In this document: piece after piece, positions 34,136 through 47,600 of the stretch
Position numbering within the stretch: the stretch's first letter is position 1
Layout: each line of letters begins with the position of its first letter
Assembly: GCF_022581195.2 (NCBI RefSeq)
Contig: NC_061479.1
Coordinates: 2,728,001-2,792,000 of the forward strand
Source of the DNA: Helicoverpa zea
Taxonomy: Eukaryota; Arthropoda; Insecta; Lepidoptera; Noctuidae
Direction: 5' to 3'
Length of the DNA stretch: 64,000 nucleotides
The notes under the pieces: generated by a model
Databases searched by the model: none
The model's input: the letters and a program-made list of their open reading frames with translations, nothing else
What the model was told of the DNA's origin: nothing
Translations under genes and position numbers: made by a program

Positions 34136-34371
34136 TCCATATTCATACTCTTTTCAAAGGACATTGGATAGATTATGTAAAAGATACTTACTTCAATGTT
34201 AATTGGAAATCACTAGAATCGATGTTTTTTATCGTTTTTGACATCATGGCGTAAAAATTACAAATCATTGCCGTTGTGTATACGTCGTAACTAAATCGTA
34301 GATTCGATCACTTTAAGATATGCCCAAAAATATTTTGGTACATTTTCAAAAGTAACATCCTCTAAAAGTGA

Positions 34372-34413
34372 AACTTGGGATTTCGGGAGTTGGGACTCCC
34401 GAAATCCCAAGTT
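34372..34413. repeat. Perfect 19-bp-arm hairpin
   Basis: Arms AACTTGGGATTTCGGGAGT (34372-34390) and its exact complement (34395-34413) surround a 4-nt TGGG loop. No terminator or RNA gene context is evident. Confidence 0.9.
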
Positions 34414-36700
34414 ATTGGTGAACAGTTGGATTTGAGAAAAGGCAAAAATTGTCCTTAGGAAAAACGAGTTGTAGCAACACGAGGCTGGGTCAGCAATTAC
34501 TTAAAAACGAGCCCAGAGGCCTCAATAAAACGTGAACTTACATAAGACAGACGACATTTCCTAAGCTTCTAACGACCTTGTATAGGTTTCGGCTCAAACA
34601 CCTTTACGCAACAAACTAGTATAAAGAAGCCGTATTAATTCAATTACTTTACAACATATATGTGTGTACGTAAGTATCGAATTCTCTACTGCTTGGCAAA
34701 TTAACAGAGTATCAGCGTTTTTACAGTCCTATTACCGCAGGCTTCTTCTCAAACAGAGAAGGAACGTATGCTTAAGGTGGATTGCCAATTGCAGAACTTC
34801 TAAGTGCAGGTTACCTCAGATGTTTTCTTTATTATTGTTCAAGATAAACTTGGAAATTATTTCCGCGGCCTTGTTGTATTTTTTACCCTTTATAAAAGAG
34901 GAAAAGGGTAAAAGGAGATATGAGCATAGGAGTCCATTTATAATTATACTGCACTCTTCATCTCCCAGCCAAAAAATATCTTCATATAACGCATACCTAC
35001 TTAACAGACTCCTGAAAACATATTTCAGGGATAGAATGCACAATTATCGAGGGAGTTTATACTTCATATCCAGATGCTCGAAGAAATTCCTACGGGACGC
35101 AAATGAAACCGCTGGCAGAAGCCAGTTATTGATAAAAAGTGCATACCTATTGGCTGATGATAAGATTCATATTATGACGCCAATAATTTATTTAATATCG
35201 GACCAAAATTCTAGGTAATGATTACTGACCACACCCATACATGGAATCTTGCACGACAGCTATGAAATGGATTATTCTGCTCGTATTGTAAACTAGACGT
35301 ATTCCCGCGATTTCACCTGTTTCTTGATGGAACTACTTTCTGTTGTGTTATAGCCTTTATATCATCCCACTGCGGGGTACAGGCCTCCTCACACACGGAG
35401 AAGAATTGTCTACTTTCTGTATCCGGATAAAATATAGCCTATGTTACTCAGGTACAGTGAATTGTCGGTTACGTAGTTTCGGAGCCTCTAACTAAGGGTC
35501 CAAATAAATGTTTCCTTTTTTAACCTACTTCCGAAAAAATGAGGTTCTCAATTCATCGGGATCTTTTTTATGTTATTGTTATATTATGTAATTCTATAGT
35601 ATAGAATTGTCGATGGTAGCTAGACCACATACCACAAACAATCAGACATTATGTGCGCGTACAAGGCATCGTGACGTTGATGACGTCACACCACAATAGC
35701 TAGTTATCCTATTGTATATTGTATCTCTTATAAAGACAGGAAGGCTGAGTAGAATGCATCGGTAATTACTTTAGAATGCATTTAAAGTTAGCAACAACCT
35801 CTGGAGTAAGAATGTGGGATTCGATACCAGGTCTTGCAATTTTTCTTTACCTTGGACACCAATAACTAAGTAAGTATAGCTGAAGGAAAACATTTTAAGG
35901 TAACCTGGACAGTGGACCTGGTAAAGTCTGAAATCGTCATTCCTTCTCTATTTGAGAAGAGACCCGCACGTGGGACAATAGACAGGCTGTCGTGATCTTG
36001 ACGTGGCCATTATCAAAACCAAAATGATTATTGAAATGAGGCTGATTATAGTTCCTTTTCACGTCATTTACAAAATTAATGTTCGGGGCTACAATGCCGA
36101 CCCTGCATCGCTTCCAAGTGTTATAGAAGGAAGAAGCATTGATGAACTTCCCAGCCACGTTTAAATTATGTAACAGACAAAGATACAGATAATAATAATA
36201 ATATTGTTTCTCCGTACATACCACCGCTTACATTTGCATTTAATGAATGCAGTCTTTGTTCTAAGGACATCGTAAGGAATTAATGACTATCAAGGTGGCT
36301 ATGGTGTTTTTAAAATAACGTCATTTATCATACAAGGTTTGGTCATTCAGCCTGTATAGACAATATCAGCAAAATAGCGCTATTTTATTTATTTATTTTA
36401 TAATTTATGTAAACACTGTTAAATTACAATTGGAAATGGCATGATACAATGGAGTACAATGGTACTGATTATTTCTAAAGAAATTTCTACCAGCAGGCCT
36501 GCGAAAGGAAATATGAAGATGACTAGATCTAGACAATAGTAGCATGGTAGAGTTATATGTGCAATTAGCCTTCTCCATAAAACCAACGACAATATATGAG
36601 AACCGCATGAAAATACTTACGTTCAGTAGTTTGTCACAGATAGACACCGTTGAAGACTTTTTTTGATAATTATGTAGTGACAGTATTTTTACTGTTACTG
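34414..36700. other. No gene recognised
   Basis: A 184-codon plus-strand frame at 34664 has no recognisable domain, no splice context and atypical composition, so it is not called. At 35360-35410 there is a SINE-tail scrap (CATCCCACTGCGGGGTACAG). At 36370-36660 a repeat shares the TTTCTACCAGCAGGCC type of sequence with 58300. Confidence 0.5.
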
Positions 36701-36702
36701 TT

Positions 36703-36990
36703 ACAGCCTTTTTATCGTCCCACTGCTGGGCACAGGACTCCTCTCACAAGGAGAAGGATTGAGCATTAATCACCACGCTTGCTCAATGTGGGTTGGTGAT
36801 TTCAGACTATAGTCCAGGTTTCCTCAAGATGTTTTCCTTCACCTTTTTATCAGACATTGGTGTCCAAGATATACTTAGAAAGTACATACAAACTTAGAAA
36901 AGTTGCATTGGTACTTGCCTGACCTGGAATCGAACCCACACCCACATACTCGAGAGGTTGGTTCTTTACCCACTAGGCCACCACGACTTT
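36703..36990 (-). repeat. SINE with tRNA-like head and second tail
   Basis: Complete minus-strand copy. The head has a GGTTCGATTCC B box and TGGCCTAGTGGGTAAAGA; the tail is CAGCAGTGGGACGATAAAAA. Same construction as 948-1233. Confidence 0.8.
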
Positions 36991-37769
36991 TTCCAGTATT
37001 TTTACTGGCGCAAACAAAATAACCAGCCCCACTAAACGGTAACACCATTTAAACGAATTGTTATCTTAACCGTTTTAAATATGTAAGAAGTGTTGATGAG
37101 TATGTAACGGGTAGTTAAGTGCCGTTTACATTGATTGGCGCCTACTGACTCACTGACATATTACCTATATGATGGTCTGATGTGGGAGAATTGTGGCGAG
37201 CAAAATAGCGATACTAATAACTCAAGAGCCAGTGACTGCCAGACCTACGTTATTTTATGAAGGCAAACTTCGCAGCAGTCTTTTGTTCATACCCATTGTA
37301 AGAGTGCGTCTACACGGTGCATGTAACTGGATCGTGAGCAAGTGATAAGTAATAAGAGCACGTGGGTGGGTATTTTGTTTTTGTACATGCGCAAGCTACT
37401 TGCACCGTGTAGATGCACCCTAAGGTTTTATCCTTTATATTATAGACTAACGAACGTCTGGCAGGCGCTGGCTCTCGATTTGTAAATGTGAAACGGTAAA
37501 GCTAGTAAATTATACCTGTATGAAGGGATTAGCGTCCTCATAATAATAGATAAACAATCCCGCAGGATCACACAACCCTTGCGCCAGTTTTATTTGGGAA
37601 CTAGCTTTTGATAGCGGTTTCATCCCCATCCCGAGGGAATTTCTGCACGAAGCCAGATAAAAAGTAGTCTATAGCATTCCTCGATAAATGGGCTTTCTAA
37701 CACTTTTCCTGAAATGCGTTCAACAAAAGAGTACAGATTCCAGAAACCGACCCTGACATAGCCATAAAA

Positions 37770-38036
37770 ACCGGCCAAGTGCGAGTCGGACTCGCTCACG
37801 AAGGGTTCCGTACCAGAACAAAAATTTGCAAAAAAAAAAAAAAAAATATTTATTTTATTCTAGTTTTCAGTATTTGTTGTTATAGCGGCAACAGAAATAC
37901 ATCATCTGTGAAAATTTCAGCTCTCTAACTATCACGGTTAATGAGATACAGCCTGGTGACAGACGGACGGACGGACAGAGGAGCGAAAACAATAGGGTCC
38001 CGTTTTACCCTTTGGGTACGGAACCCTAAAAAGGCA
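37770..38036. repeat. Abundant lepidopteran interspersed repeat
   Basis: AAAACCGGCCAAGTGCGAGT starts it and GGGTACGGAACCCTAAAAAG ends it. GGGTTCCGTACC near the start is the inverse of GGTACGGAACCC at the end. An A-run and GACGGACGGACGGACAG lie inside. Non-coding; the type is known to be common in moth and butterfly genomes. Confidence 0.7.
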
Positions 38037-38141
38037 TAACATATGAGATAAGTAATTATGTAATTAATAGCAGCCATAAGAAAGTACTGAAATGAGTATC
38101 TGCATGTGATAAATTAAAAAGCTCCATTTGCAACTGCAGTT

Positions 38142-38147
38142 TTTATT
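38142..38147 (-). terminator. Candidate CFAP44 poly(A) signal
   Basis: AATAAA on the minus strand about 480 nt after the CFAP44 stop codon. The 3' UTR would include the repeat shared with 3445-3560. Confidence 0.4.
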
Positions 38148-38627
38148 AACTTTTCATACATAAAAACACCTTAGACATTAACAATAGGTACATTATAACA
38201 AAACTAAGTAAAGAGCTAATAAAAGAAATTTAAAAAATTACCCTAAAAAACATAGACATACAGGTCGTTTACATAATTCCAAGATATTATATTAATTTAA
38301 AATAAAAGTAATTGATACCAAATAAAAGCATTAAAAATAACAATTAAAGATTAAAATAAATCAGAAATCAGGTACAATATACTTTACCTCAAGGTACTCA
38401 CTCAAAAAATCTCATCTGTCAAAATCATTTTAAAGTAAGATACCACCGGCACTGTGACGCACACAAATGTATCTTCTGGTGTACTCGCTCTAGCAAACAG
38501 TAACACATTGCGTGCGAACATTTCTAAAACGTCCGCGAAACTGTAACCTTTGTGCGCGAACATTTGCTAGCAATTCAGCAGTTTTCTTTGGATTCGTACC
38601 GCGTACATAATTGGCGGAATCTCAACA

Positions 38628-41600
38628 TTACAATTCGTCACTTTTGATAGCATCCATGATGGCTTGTGCTTTCTCCTCATCTGTATCCTCAGGCGGGTCA
38701 GGAGGCAGATCAATATGGACCCCAGACTGTTTAGATCGGGCCACATTAGCTTGGAATTGCTTCATCGGCCCCAGAATGCTTGCTGAGATACGTGTGGCTA
38801 ACGACTGCCTTTCAGTAGGAGTCATGGTGCTTTGTTTACGCTTAGGTCTTAACTCCTCGTAGTCTACGGATATCGTGGTCCTGAAGTTTGGACCTGAAGC
38901 CCTTTGAGGTTTGTGGTCAGTTGAGGAGCCCCCTCCTAGTATCGATTTGTAGTCGCCTGTTACTGTCCCTGAGCCGCCCCTAGATTGCTTGAAATCATTT
39001 CTGTGACTGGAGGGCTTGGCGATGACGCTGACACTCGCCAGCTGAAGTGATTTTTCGTGAATTAGTTGAGTTTTGAATAACAAATCCACTTTAAACAAAG
39101 GATTATTATTGTCATGTTCGCCTGTTCGCTCGTAAACTATCAATGGCACTAGTGTATGAGCGAGGGAACATGAGAATAAAATTACTTTCATTAATTGATC
39201 TGTTTAAAGTTAATTACCTCATTGAGAGCCTGGGCCTGCATAGCTCTACGAACCTCCTCACTGACTTCTTCCATCTCCGCCGGCTCCACCACTTGAGCTC
39301 TTAAAGCCTCAATAGCACTGGATACCAAACGTTTTATGTCGTCCATTGGCAAGTCAATACCGCATTCTGGCGAGTAAATGGTAAATAATCGTCAAATGAA
39401 GATTAAAATTCAAATTAAGTATCCACAAAAAATGGCAATATTTTTTTTGTTTTTGGTTACACGTCGTTAGCCCTCCTACTACAGGGTATAGGCCTCTTGT
39501 CATTCAGAGCGTTAGTCACTACGCTTGCTCAAGGTGGATTGGTGATTTCAGACTATCTGAAGGTTACCTCACGACTATGTGGTTAAAGCACCTTCAACTT
39601 TTTTATTATTATTTTTTACGATATGCTATCTGCCAGTGCTGGGCAAGAGTCCATAGCCTTCCATCTTTCTCTATCAGTCGCTATTTGTGGCCAGTCCGCG
39701 AGAAAGCTGTCCAACCTTAATTACAGTTTAAAAAAATTCAGGTACAAGTGACACCAATTCGTTATTTGAAATGGATTAACCTTTAATATCTTCGATGACG
39801 TCAAAAGAACAGACTCGTTCAAGGCTATCGGAAGTGACTGGGTGATCTTCGTCTACCAGCGATTTTACGAGAGAAGCCATATTCTCGGGGTCATCTGGAA
39901 AAGAGGTGGAGAGGAGTTGAAGAAAGAATTTTCTGCAGGAGGTGTCTTGTCTGACTTTGTCAATCAACTATACCACCGGGGTGGCGATGTATTCAGAAAC
40001 TTCTGAACAGATTTTCATACCATTTTGGACAGGAGATAAATAAACGAATGGGGTAAGGGGACTATTCTATCGTTGTAAAATGTATTAACTCTTTTATGAA
40101 CACACAAAGTAAAGCCAATTATAAATATTAAGTACATATTTACCAACGTCTTTGAAATGCGCGGAATGCAATAGCGCCGCAATGGCTGGTCCCAGCCGGT
40201 CTTCAAGTCTATCATGCTCTTCCGACAAGTCCCTCAGTGCATCTTCCAAACCATCCAATATACCATCTGCTGGCGACCCTGAGGTTTCTATGAGTTCTAA
40301 CTAGAAGGTTTCAAATAAAGATTTACTTTTAAGGGTCAACAAGCCCACCAGCCTACGGTGATCACACCCAAACAGAATAAGACAAAGAAAGCCAGTAAGT
40401 TTGACACTAGTCTTTCCAAGGATTATTGGGTTGACCGGGTAACTGGGTCAGGTCCGGGAAAATGAGGAGGTCAGATAGGCAGTCGCTCCTTGTAAAGCAC
40501 TGGTACTCAGCTGCATTCACTTGGTCTCGAAGCCGGCCACAACATAATTGGGAAAAGGCTCAGGAAACGGAAAGTGAAAAAAAAAAGTGTTTTTAAAAGG
40601 TTTAAGGTAGACTGGTAGAGAATGCTTAAGGCGTTAAGTTCGCCGTTGTACAATGTGCAAAAAGTATTTTAAATAAATAAAACATACTTGTTGTTTGACG
40701 AGTCTGTCAACTAATGTAGCCAAAGTGTCGAATGCTTTGGTTTGCTTCTTGTACTGTGTTGGATCGCCTCCGCTCCTTAGCAGCCACTTTTTCACCAAAG
40801 AGTCAACCAAATCATAGCGAGACATCTGCCTGAAATGAGATACTTTTCGTTTACTTTTTAAAACGGAACGCTATAAATAAGACTTCTCTGTCCATCTATC
40901 TTTCATCATTTTCGACTAGCACTTTTTCGGTGAGCAATCATCAAATGATCCCTTACTCTGCGGGTAAGGTAGTGTCAGACTCTTACTGATTAAAACCAAC
41001 CATCTTTCGAGTTCCAGCGCCTCGGTTACTCTTACGAACGAACCTTTCAAGTCCCACACTCACTTATACGCATTTGGACTCATAATCTGCATGAAGTTCA
41101 GGATTACATATTTTTTTTATGAAATACTAGTGGCCCGCAGTACGTGCTCTGCTACGTATAAAGTCCACCATTTTGTTCCCCAAAATGTGATAAATGAAGA
41201 ACCGCTCGACCGATTTTGTGCAAACCTTACATAAATCATCTACTAAATAGTCCAAACAAAGCCTAAGCATTTGGTTTGGAAAGACCCTATTTGAGTTATA
41301 AAATTACAACGTAAAGTGGCATTATTTTATATACATATTATATGTATAGAAGCGAAGATGTATATAAGGGTACTGACCCAGTCATAACTTCAGGCAGCAA
41401 GCCCATGATTTCCCTGAGTAGAACTTCAGCTTCGTCTCTCGACACGCGCATAGCATCCAGGCAGTCGAATAGCATCATCATTATATTGACACCGCTCTTT
41501 ATTTGCGTTCTTGATCCTAGGGGCGTTCTGTCAGCAATGAAAACATTACTATTTAAGAACTGCTTCAAAAGAGTTAAATTCGAAAAGTTGATCCAAGAAG

Positions 41601-44600
41601 CCTAGTCTTTTCCTAACAATGTTGGGGTGGCTTTCAGTCAAACCGGACAAGTGCCAGTGTGCCTCAAGGAGCGTCTGCCCATCTGTCCTCAATAACCCGG
41701 ACTATCCGTAACGACGATGATGTTCGAATGACAACTGAGACACCAGTTTTGCGTGCCTCTTGAAACACAGACAACCTCGCCGTGACAAGATGGTCACCCA
41801 TCCACAGACCGACAGTGCCAAACGTTGTTTAACCTTATCATCTATTGATCTGGTGTGCCATTACTTAGTCACGAGGAACTCAGCGTATCCTTATTATAGT
41901 CAAGAGATAAAATAGTGGGTTTAAGGAGTAGTTGATGTTATGCTACTGAAACAAAAAATACTCACATGGGGAAATATTTTCTACGATGGGGCTGCTTGGA
42001 CCGGGGTACCATGAAGAGATAAATGTCAGATTTCTCCGGTTCAATTTCCTCGTGCGGTTCAAACGGGGGTAAGGGGGCTGACGGCTTGCGGCGGAGACTG
42101 AGGATCTCCTCTTCTAGTTGCTATTAATATAAAAAGTACTTTAAGTAAAAACTAGAAGTTTTATCGTCCCACTGCTAGGCAGGCACAGGCCTCCTCTCAT
42201 ATAGAGGGTTGAGCGTTAATCACCATGAGTACTCAATGGGGGTTTGTTTAGTATTCATACTTTTATTTGCATTCCACAATGAACGGAACAGGAGCTAAGT
42301 ACAACCGTGGTGCCTGTAAAACACAGCAAAAGGTGCCTGAAATATTCCGTGGAACTTTAAGATATGAAAAAATATTTTGAATTCATACACTATATAGGTT
42401 CTTGTTTTACTACACATATGTATAGGTATTGTCTTGCTACACATATGCACAGGTATTGTTTTGCTACTTTTGAAGTGTGCAAGCTAATTTTATATTTATG
42501 ACATAATATCTGGTAATTTTGATAGAAGTAACTCAAACTGTCGTCTGGAAGAACATTGACGCGATCACCTTTATTTGTTGTCTCTGCCGATGTCGCACAA
42601 TTAGGAGACGCATCACATCTCGCTGGAACTGACTCAGCTCGTAACCTCCGACCATCTTTTCAGGTTCTTTCGTAATCTGCGATATGAATTTAAAACTAAA
42701 TTGCAAATCAAAGTAATGGTTATATCTATCCATCCTGAAAGAAATTTCATACAAAAAAGCTTCTATTGGGATCTAAATGAATCTAACTCCTGTCAAATGT
42801 TTTCCCTCCTAACTCTAACTCAACTGAACCTGTATTTTTGACTAGGTTTACCTTCCGTGGGAATACTTCAGCTTGTAACGCCGCAGCCAAACGTAGTCGA
42901 TCAGAATACTGATTCAAGGCAGCCAGATATTTCTTTTCGAGATTACTGTTGCGTTTCTGAAATAGACAGTTACCAAGATGTATATACTTTATTAGTATTC
43001 TTATGTATGATTTATGTGTATTTGTATTTTTATGGGCCCTAGTTGCCTGAAATAAAGGAATAAATAAATTAACACCCATAACTAGCATTAGAAAAGATGG
43101 ATGGATTGCCTGAAAGATGACATGAATAGGAAGGGGGTGTCAGTATGACGAGTGACAGGGGAAAATGGAAGAGGATGACATATTGCGCCGACCCCAAATA
43201 AAATTGCTAGTTCAATAAGTAGTGGCAATTTTTTATGTGACTGGTACCTTAATAATGATTTGGAAAAAATCTATGAACTCTGTCGAGGGAAGAGGACTAA
43301 ATTGACACTGCAGATGTAGACAAAATTATGACAGTGTTACAAAGTATTATATAGTTATCGGCACGGATATTGAGCTCTTGGCGGAAGAGTGGGGATCGCT
43401 TTGCGCACTGTACACATAAGGCAATAAACCAATAAATCGCTTCTGCGCAGGTGAAGGTCAGGGCTCAATATACCTGCCGATGATTATACCTACGGTTAAT
43501 GATAGTGTGAAGTAAGACATACGGCCCAAGCCCTGATTTGCGTGCGCACTTGTGGCAGAGCGCCATAAGACATGGCATACTTGTGTCGTCTCGCCATCTG
43601 CCGCAGCTGGTCATCTAACGTGCGGTCCACCTTCCTCGGCTTGCCTAACTTGCGCGTCAGTACGTCTCTCATCTGCACGCGTAACTCCGTCGCCTCTGCT
43701 TCCATTGCCCGCAAGTCCACGTTCATGCGGAACAAGTGGGTGCGGTTTATCCTGAATACCAGTTAGAACTTCAGTCTTATGACCGTTCCCAATATTATAT
43801 CTTAGCTTAGTACAGGGAATTTTAAAATTAACCCCATACAAGTAAAATCAAATTCCCTGTCTTTAGAAAGCAAAGCAATAGATAAATACATAGAATATAT
43901 GGTACGACCGCTAGACGTACGAAGCACCAGAAAGTTACAAATTAGATTCTTAAAACTATTAGTGGATAAAAAAACTAAAAATAAACATAAAACAGACTAT
44001 CATAAACTATACAAAATTTGCAAAGTATTACCGGTCAGCATAAAACATAAGTTCTTACTCGCAACTAATAGCCATGGTAATCGGGAGCGTAATTCATTGT
44101 TGACTAATGTTAGTAATAGTTATAACACCCGAACGATGTCGTCTGGTAAATATGTAGTACCCAGAGTTAATAATGTTTATGGGGACCGAACGCTAGAAAA
44201 GCGTGTCCCATACGTACTCAATAGCTTACCAGGCGACATCAGAAACGAAAATAGGAAAAATAAATTTAAGATAAAACTAAAAAAACACCTACTCAGTACA
44301 CTGCCTTAACTTTTTATTGTATTACTATCCTACTAACTACTACTACTACCTAACTACCGACTACTTTTCTTACTTATGCTATATCTATACTCCGATTATA
44401 TCTATCTAATCTTTGATTTTCATACTTACGTACTTAATATTAACCTCCTAATACTACTTATATAACTTAACATATATAATACTAATATTACATATATAAT
44501 ACTAATATATATATATATATAATATAATACTAATATATTAATTTTATTATTATTGTAAACTTAACTTAATAGAACCTATAATAGTAAGTCAATAGTTTAG

Positions 44601-47600
44601 AAATCTGATCCAACAGATAAACTGTGTATACAGTTTTGTTGGACATTTTATATTTTTTATAATGTAAAATGTACCTTCTAAGCAATAAATAAATAAATAA
44701 TAAATAAATAGTTTCTACTGTACGTACTGCAGTCAAGTTCTACATCGACATAACAAATCAATGTAATTATATTATCGAAGACCAATGCAGTCCAGGTCTA
44801 GTTACTTAAATATCTAAGGTCATCAGAAAATTTGAGGCTGGAGATGGCGATGCATTCCACTAGCTTCTTCGACAAATCTTTTACTGTTCTGGCTGTTCGA
44901 CTATGGAACGCATTGCCCGTTACGATAAGACAGGCTCAATCATTAGCCGTTTTCAAGAGAATGTTAAAAAGCCACTACCTTTCCTCCTAACGGTAGAATA
45001 ATATTTATAAAAAGTATATATATCTAGCATTGACATTATTTAAAGGTATAAATGTATTTATTGTTATTATTTTATATATATATAAACATATATGTATGTA
45101 TATATATTTAGTTTATAATTTAAGTATTTATGGTAATAATATTTAGGTGCGCAAATTGCAGGAGCAAGTGTACACTTAGCCTAACTGCCTACCGTATAAT
45201 CTTTTCCTTCTCGTCTCAATCCATCCTAAGGTTGTCTGGAAGAGATCGCTCTTAGCGATAAGACCGCCCATTATGTCACCTACCTTAACTAGATTTAGAT
45301 CAAAATTGTAAAATTGGTGTACCTATAGTTCGGCCATTCAGAGAATGCGTTCCTGACACGTCGCGATTGAACTGACGACGTAACTTTGCAATGGCGTTGC
45401 AGTTACGATAAAAATATTTTTGCTGGTTGTTTACCGTTTTAACAATTGAGGAGCATTAAAACAACATTATTATATCAATAATCAATGAATGTTATTACGT
45501 CGTCAGTTCAATCGCGACGTGTCAGGAACGCATTCTCTGAATGGCCGAACTATAATAAAGTATATCTATCTATCTATCTATCTAAAACAAACATGTGGAT
45601 ATTATTTACTTGCAAACATAAGATATACTTTTTTCCTAGGCTATTTAAAATTGGCTGTCTAATTACATGCTATCGAGGAGACGTCACTAATTGTTTCTCT
45701 ACCTCTGTCTCAACTTCTGCTGCCTGATCTCCTCTTGCAATTCCAACACTCTTCGTCTCAGGCGGGTGAGGTGTGCTTCAGGGAACACCACAGTCTGCGA
45801 CAAGCCCTGAGCACCTGTGCATCCTCTGATAGCCGCGGCTCTTATTTGGTCGTATCGAAGGACCACTACCGTTTCCACATCGTTTAGGCAGGTCTGTTTC
45901 TCCAGCTGAAACGATAATACAAAGGATATAGGAGATATTATTTGACATACGATAGAGGAACTCTAGAAAAGTTGAAACATCTTGTAAATATGGCTTACTA
46001 GCTTCCGCCCTTCGCGTTACTCTACGCGGGCGAAGCCGCGAACCCAACTCTATATAACTCTATATCGCGTTTCCAAGAGAATTCTTCAAAAGTCCGGGAT
46101 AAAAACTATAATATGTTCTGTCTCAAGGTCAACTCTATCTCTGTACCAAATTTTATTAAAATCAGTTCAGTGGTTAAGACGTGAAAGCCAGACAGACAGA
46201 GTTACTTTCGCATTTATAATATTAGTAGGGATTGATGGATGGCTTCCAAAGGGCTGACCATAACACTAAATTATTTAAAACTTCTACCATGAATTCTCTG
46301 AGCTCGGTTTTCCTCTGTTCCAGTTGTACAGAGAGTTTGCGTTTAATCTTGTTATGGGCCTCAATATCTCGCTTTAGAAGCTCAACCAAACGGTCCTGCT
46401 CCATCATGTTTTGTTCGTGCTTATGTCTGCAAAAAACACAGGTCATCCATAAAATTTCTACATAAGTTATGTGTATGTTGCATTGAATCTAAAGGACGGA
46501 TATTAGGTAAACCTTTCTTTGTTAGGAAAATCAACAAATATTTTTTAGAGAGGATGCTGTTGGGATTGTAGGAGACAAAGTTACTTTTGGAACCCTTTGT
46601 GTTCCAGGAGAACAATAACTCTTAAATATGCCCTAAATGCCCCAAAGAATCTTTCTAACCTGTCATTCCTCATTTCGTACGTCAAATCATACGTTTCTCT
46701 ATCGCAACCCTCGGGACAGACGTTGGGGTCCAGTCGTATTGGACCTATCTCTCGACTGTCCAAACTGCCTTCATCTTCTTCCTCGCTAGATGATGAAGAA
46801 GACTCTGATTCCGTTGAGTCTGTGAAAAAATCACAACTCGATTAAGTATACTCTTCATTCTTTCTCTGTAAAAGAAGAGGCCTGTGAACTGGAGTGGGAC
46901 AATAAAAAGGCTAATGATGATGATGACACATTACATAGAATGGAATCGTCCATCATATAGACCGATTGAAGGGTTTTTTTTAATAAGTCATCTTAACAAT
47001 ATTCTCTCAAACCCAACTTCAGATAAAGTTTTACCATCGTCATCACGAATTCGTGGCGGACGATACTTCTTTTTGAATATTCTGCGCAAGAAGTCGGCAA
47101 ACTTGTTGTCCTGCACCAATCTCTTGAACTGCCTCTGCAGGTCCTGACACAGGACTGCTAAGTTCTCTTTCTCTGTTATATGTTCTTCAATACGATGCTC
47201 GCAGTCGCTTATCTGTTCTTGGACTCCTCGGACCTATATTTAAACCAGTAGTACATATCAAACGCTCTCCGCGTCTGTCTGTTCGCATGTCAGCAGCTAA
47301 TACATAAGCTTATGGGTTATGGCACATTATAGCGGCACCGCAACAGCACGGCTCCACACCAGCATTTAAGTTGTCATTCAATTTAGAGCATTAAATCGTG
47401 TAAATTATAATATATTTCGTAATGTCAATATGAAAAAGCCAACGGCTCACAGTCAGCGTGCTTGCCGCTTCCACACAACTCCACTCGCCGCCCGCGTGCT
47501 GCAAGCGAGCGGTCCTCATGCGTACAGCGCGCCGACGGCGTGCTAATTGCGCGCCGACTCCGAGCCGGCAGCGAAACAACGTCATTACGTCGTGTTCAAT

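Noticed and set aside
34664..35218. 184-codon plus-strand open frame
   Set aside because: No recognisable domain, no splice signals of a gene model, and it overlaps Helitron-like scraps (GAAACCGCTGGCAGAAGCCAG).
38628..38642. C-terminal KSDEL as an ER-retention signal
   Set aside because: CFAP44 is an axonemal, cytosolic protein; no signal peptide is seen, so the match is probably chance.
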